NCBI GenBank assembly: GCA_013695115.1
Contig: JACDBD010000159.1
Location: 1 to 6,055, forward strand
From: Actinomycetota bacterium
Lineage (GTDB): Bacteria > Actinomycetota > Acidimicrobiia > IMCC26256 > JACDBD01
Direction: 5' to 3'
Length of the DNA stretch: 6,055 nt
The notes under the pieces were generated by a model that had not been told where the DNA came from, did no database searches, and saw only the letters and a list, made by a program, of their open reading frames with translations. Both the position numbers and the translations under genes were made by a program. Numbering within the stretch: position 1 is the first letter of the stretch; each line of letters begins with the position of its first letter. Below, in pieces: positions 4,585 through 6,055 of this stretch.

Positions 4585-5757
4585 ATGAGCGCGGAGAGTG
4601 TCCGTCGTGCGGTGGAGAAGCTGGCCGATAACTTCGCGGCCGACCGGAGCGAACGCCAGATGCGCACCACGCTCGCCCGGGAGGACTTCGGTCTCCTGGC
4701 CGAAGCCGGGCTGCAGACGGCCGGGCTTCCCGCCGAGCGGGATGGTCTCTGGCACAGCCTTCCGGAGTCGACACGATCGATCTGCGAGATCTACCGGATA
4801 CTCGCCCACGGCGACTCGTCAGTCGCACTCGTTTGCGCCATGCATCCCGCCGTCCTCTCGTTCTGGCTCGCCACACCGCACGTCCCCGAGCTCGACACCG
4901 GCGACTGGAGCGGTCAGCGCACCGCGGTGTTCGACAGTGTGGAGCAGGGCGCGTGGTGGGGCACGATCACCTCGGAGCCGGGGAGCGGCGGTGACGTCCA
5001 CCGATCGAGAGCCGTCGCTCGGCGTGACGCCGACGCATGGCGGCTGAGCGGACAGAAGCACTTCGGGAGCGGGTCGGGGATCACCTCCTACATGGTGACC
5101 ACCGCTGTGCCCGACGGCGAGGAAGATGCCGACTGGTTCTACGTCCCTGTCGAGGGCAATCCTTTCGACGGATCCGCGGGCATCACACTCATGGCTCCAT
5201 GGGATGGTCACGGAATGCGGGCGACCCAGAGCCACGCGCTCGCGTTCGCTGACTGCCCGGTCGAACGCTTCGCCTGGCCCGGACACCTCGACGACCTGAT
5301 CGACGCCGCCGCCCCGTTCATCGGCACGCTCTTCACCGCCGTGGTCCTCGGCATCCTCGAGACCGCCACCGCGGCCGCGCGGGCACAGCTGGCACCGAAG
5401 GCAGAATCGCTCCGACCCTACGAGCAGGTGGAATGGGCCCAGGCGGAGCTCGAGGCGTGGACCGCCGAGCAGGCCTACGAGGGCATGCTCCGTGCGATCG
5501 AGTCAGGGAATCCCGCCCGGGGCGCTGCGCTGCGCGGCAAGACGATCGCGGCCCAGCTCGCGGAGTCGTGCCTGCTGCGGATCTGCCGCGTGCTCGGCGG
5601 CGGGACGTTCGCCCGACACTCACCGTTCGGCCACTGGTTCGAGGACGTACGGGCCCTCGGGTTCCTCCGACCCCCGTGGGGACTCGCGTACGACGGACTC
5701 GTCGCCGACTCGTGGGAACCCACGACCGGCGGGCCCTCGTCGCCTGGCTCGCGATGA
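4585..5757 (+). CDS. Acyl-CoA dehydrogenase-family flavoprotein
   Basis: A 390-residue protein, the usual length of the acyl-CoA dehydrogenase fold. It has an N-terminal helical domain (about 1-115), then a middle beta domain with the flavin and substrate motif WGTITSEPGSGGDV (125-138), WRLSGQKHFGSGSG (152-165) and MRATQSHALAFADCPV (211-226). A C-terminal four-helix domain follows (about 240-350) and ends with LGGGTFARHSPFGHWFEDVR (337-356). Relatives use FAD either to oxidise acyl-CoA thioesters or, in the DszC/hydroxylase branch, reduced flavin and oxygen to hydroxylate small molecules. The typical C-terminal YEGT catalytic glutamate of short- and medium-chain dehydrogenases is not evident, so a monooxygenase-like or divergent role is possible. 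The start is set by AGAGGGGG at 4573. A VOC protein gene follows after 56 bases, probably in the same operon. Confidence 0.87.
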   Translation: MSAESVRRAVEKLADNFAADRSERQMRTTLAREDFGLLAEAGLQTAGLPAERDGLWHSLPESTRSICEIYRILAHGDSSVALVCAMHPAVLSFWLATPHVPELDTGDWSGQRTAVFDSVEQGAWWGTITSEPGSGGDVHRSRAVARRDADAWRLSGQKHFGSGSGITSYMVTTAVPDGEEDADWFYVPVEGNPFDGSAGITLMAPWDGHGMRATQSHALAFADCPVERFAWPGHLDDLIDAAAPFIGTLFTAVVLGILETATAAARAQLAPKAESLRPYEQVEWAQAELEAWTAEQAYEGMLRAIESGNPARGAALRGKTIAAQLAESCLLRICRVLGGGTFARHSPFGHWFEDVRALGFLRPPWGLAYDGLVADSWEPTTGGPSSPGSR

Positions 5758-5800
5758 ACGGGCTCAATTCTTCTGGCCCGGAATAGGAACCAGCTCCAAA

Positions 5801-5806
5801 AGGGGG
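5801..5806 (+). promoter_or_regulatory. Shine-Dalgarno of the VOC gene
   Basis: AGGGGG, preceded by an A-run, sits 7 bases before the ATG at 5814. This is a good distance and supports the start of the last gene in the window. Confidence 0.6.
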
Positions 5807-5813
5807 ATAACGC

Positions 5814-6055
5814 ATGGCAGAGTTTCCACCGCTCACCCACGTGGCGCTCACCGTCCGCGATCTTTCGGTCAGCGTTCCCTGGTACGAAGCGCTGTTCGAT
5901 ACAACGCCCGTGCTCGACGAGGACACCGACCCAGCCTTCCACCACACCGTGTACATGATCGGCAACAGCACGCTCATCGGGTTGCACCAGCACGAGACAC
6001 CTGCGCCCGATGAGAAGTTCAGCGAGTTCAGGGTCGGCCTCGACCATGTCAGCTT
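5814..6055 (+). CDS. VOC (glyoxalase/bleomycin resistance/dioxygenase) superfamily protein, N-terminal part
   Basis: The frame is cut by the right edge after 80 codons. MAEFPPLTHVALTVRDLSVS followed by WYEALF (23-28) is the standard opening of a beta-alpha-beta-beta-beta VOC module: strand with a metal-ligand His (H9), then the DLxxSxxWYxxLF helix. A strand pair FHHTVYMIGNSTLIGLHQH (42-60) and the start of the second half, VGLDHVS (74-80), come next. H9 and H60 are candidate metal ligands of the first half; H78 begins the second module. VOC enzymes bind a divalent metal and act as glyoxalases, epimerases, ring-cleaving dioxygenases or drug-binding proteins. Which one applies cannot be decided from this fragment. 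Being 56 bases downstream of the flavoprotein gene suggests a shared pathway. Confidence 0.85.
   Translation, partial: MAEFPPLTHVALTVRDLSVSVPWYEALFDTTPVLDEDTDPAFHHTVYMIGNSTLIGLHQHETPAPDEKFSEFRVGLDHVS

Noticed and set aside
5759..5780. CGGGC/GCCCG hairpin between the flavoprotein and VOC genes as a terminator
   Set aside because: Only five base pairs with a 12-base loop and no T-run; the two genes are more likely cotranscribed.

Overview
The window is very GC-rich, with G or C at almost every third codon position. Two genes appear to have TAnnnT -10 hexamers placed 6-7 bases from the start codon, the arrangement of leaderless transcripts common in Actinomycetota. Protein styles (a DUF2277 protein, a winged-helix AlkZ-like protein, an actinobacterial-type DinB C-terminus, an acyl-CoA dehydrogenase-like flavoprotein and a VOC protein) suggest a chromosomal segment of a high-GC actinobacterium. 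The class Acidimicrobiia is a guess from general resemblance. There are no rRNA, tRNA, CRISPR or insertion-sequence genes.

Left part (1-2258). A minus-strand pair, a DUF2277 protein followed by a quinone-oxidoreductase-like MDR protein cut by the window edge, is coupled by a 4-base ATGA overlap. It diverges, across only 20 bases, from a plus-strand gene for an AlkZ-like winged-helix protein (possible alkyl-DNA glycosylase). After that comes a 186-residue protein of unknown function, probably starting at GTG 1698.

Middle part (2277-4526), the unusual section. A complete minus-strand gene encodes a 442-residue stand-alone reverse transcriptase with an intact YSDD active site but an altered motif B (AGTP where QGxP is usual). 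It has no intron, maturase, endonuclease or integrase features and I cannot place it in a named class. Upstream of its start lie 90 bases with a helically phased direct repeat, then a short codon-like minus-strand stretch that may be the tail of another gene. Then comes the 3' two-thirds of a plus-strand dinB (DNA polymerase IV) gene that has lost its catalytic palm and carries a one-base frameshift. The dinB piece is therefore a broken gene at a rearrangement junction near 3785, and the reverse transcriptase lies on the other side of that junction.

Right part (4585-6055). An acyl-CoA dehydrogenase-family flavoprotein with a good Shine-Dalgarno is followed after 56 bases by a VOC/glyoxalase-superfamily protein, also with a good Shine-Dalgarno and cut by the window end. 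They look like a small catabolic or secondary-metabolism operon unrelated to the middle section.

An AlkZ-like protein, a reverse transcriptase and a Y-family polymerase remnant within 4 kb could point to a DNA-damage or defence neighbourhood, but nothing shows that they act together. The reverse transcriptase and its 5' region are the part most worth following up.
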